Source: Bacteroidota bacterium
GTDB lineage: Bacteria; Bacteroidota; Bacteroidia; Bacteroidales; Tenuifilaceae
DNA length: 23,355 nucleotides
NCBI GenBank assembly: GCA_023406715.1
Contig: JAEXVC010000135.1
Span: 1-23,355 of the forward strand
Direction of reading: 5' to 3'
Part shown: positions 23,017 through 23,355 of the stretch, one piece after another
Numbering within the stretch: the stretch's first letter is position 1
Layout: each line of letters opens with the position of its first letter
The notes under the pieces: generated by a model
What the model was told of the DNA's origin: nothing
Databases searched by the model: none
Seen by the model: only the letters and a program-made list of their open reading frames with translations
Made by a program: the position numbers and the translations under genes

Positions 23017-23355
23017 ATGCAAAAAACATACGATTTAATTGTAATTGGCGCTGGGCCAGCAGGATTAATTGCAGCAGGAAGAGCAGCTATGCTTGGCGCT
23101 AAGGTTATTGTGCTGGAAAAAATGGAAAAGCCTGCCCGTAAACTTCGGATTACAGGGAAAGGTCGATGCAATATAACCAATATGCGTCCATTCAATGAGT
23201 TTATTCAGGAAATCACACCTAATCCTCGTTTTCTGAATAAGGCTTTTGGAGCCTTTTTCAACAAGCAAATTATTGAAATCCTCGATGAAATGGGTGTTGA
23301 AACAGTAACTGAGCGCGGACAAAGGGTTTTCCCTGCATCGGGCAAAGCGTGGGAT
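23017..23355 (+). CDS. HI0933/YhiN-family FAD flavoprotein, 5' part only
   Basis: The first 113 codons of a gene that runs off the right edge. GAGPAG at 11-16 is the FAD dinucleotide motif, with Glu34 at the end of the second strand. KLRITGKGRCNITN at 42-55 is the diagnostic signature of the HI0933/YhiN family. The full protein is normally about 400 aa and oxidises an unknown substrate; it is often called aminoacetone oxidase family FAD-binding enzyme. It follows the HD gene by 5 bp. The ATG is the first in frame after the HD stop codon. Confidence 0.9.
   Translation, partial: MQKTYDLIVIGAGPAGLIAAGRAAMLGAKVIVLEKMEKPARKLRITGKGRCNITNMRPFNEFIQEITPNPRFLNKAFGAFFNKQIIEILDEMGVETVTERGQRVFPASGKAWD

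Overview
The window looks like a chromosomal stretch from a member of the Bacteroidota. The signs are: A-rich leaders without Shine-Dalgarno sequences; several matches to the Bacteroidota promoter pattern TTTG - about 20 bp - TAnnTTTG (best at 21523-21554, also near 17841-17874 and 19198-19229); a futalosine-type MqnA; secreted Asp-box (VPS10/BNR) and WG-repeat/caspase proteins; SPII lipoproteins with short lipoboxes; and a DNA-binding-like 86-aa protein of a kind I associate with this phylum. No rRNA, tRNA, CRISPR array, insertion sequence or integrase was seen.

Layout. 1-435 holds the 5' part of a leftward conserved gene. 436-764 is a gene-free stretch packed with inverted repeats. 765-5345 is all leftward: an exported nitroreductase, then mqnA - corA - long-form nfeD - GNAT acetyltransferase, closely spaced and probably transcribed from 5345 towards 1675. 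5519-8827 is a rightward 1102-aa secreted Asp-box propeller protein closed by a strong bidirectional terminator. 8880-15418 is envelope-related: two lipoproteins, a two-TM protein whose 3' end overlaps a HEAT-repeat gene, an M23/LysM cell-wall peptidase, an 887-aa WG-repeat/caspase fusion, and a 38-codon candidate membrane micro-protein. 15539-17205 is a possible accessory patch (BRO-N antirepressor-like protein and an AT-rich orphan gene) separated by tandem terminators. 17305-20355 returns to housekeeping: a membrane-anchored coiled protein, aspartate aminotransferase, and the MltG transglycosylase. 20682-23355 has a Cof-type HAD phosphatase, a small HTH protein, an HD phosphohydrolase and the start of an HI0933-family flavoprotein.

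The genes are mostly ordinary; the less ordinary signal is between them. Seven short tandem arrays with 7- or 8-bp periods, each with its own unit sequence, sit in intergenic DNA, most of them touching or just after a stop codon. One of them, (TTATGGG)n after mltG, also fits a G-quadruplex motif. Two copies of a ~101-bp palindromic repeat lie 19 kb apart, and a composite element at 573-760 has five nested or adjacent stems. The WG-repeat/caspase fusion and the small BRO/orphan patch are the most interesting protein-coding items. I did not find a convincing multi-gene defence or biosynthetic system.
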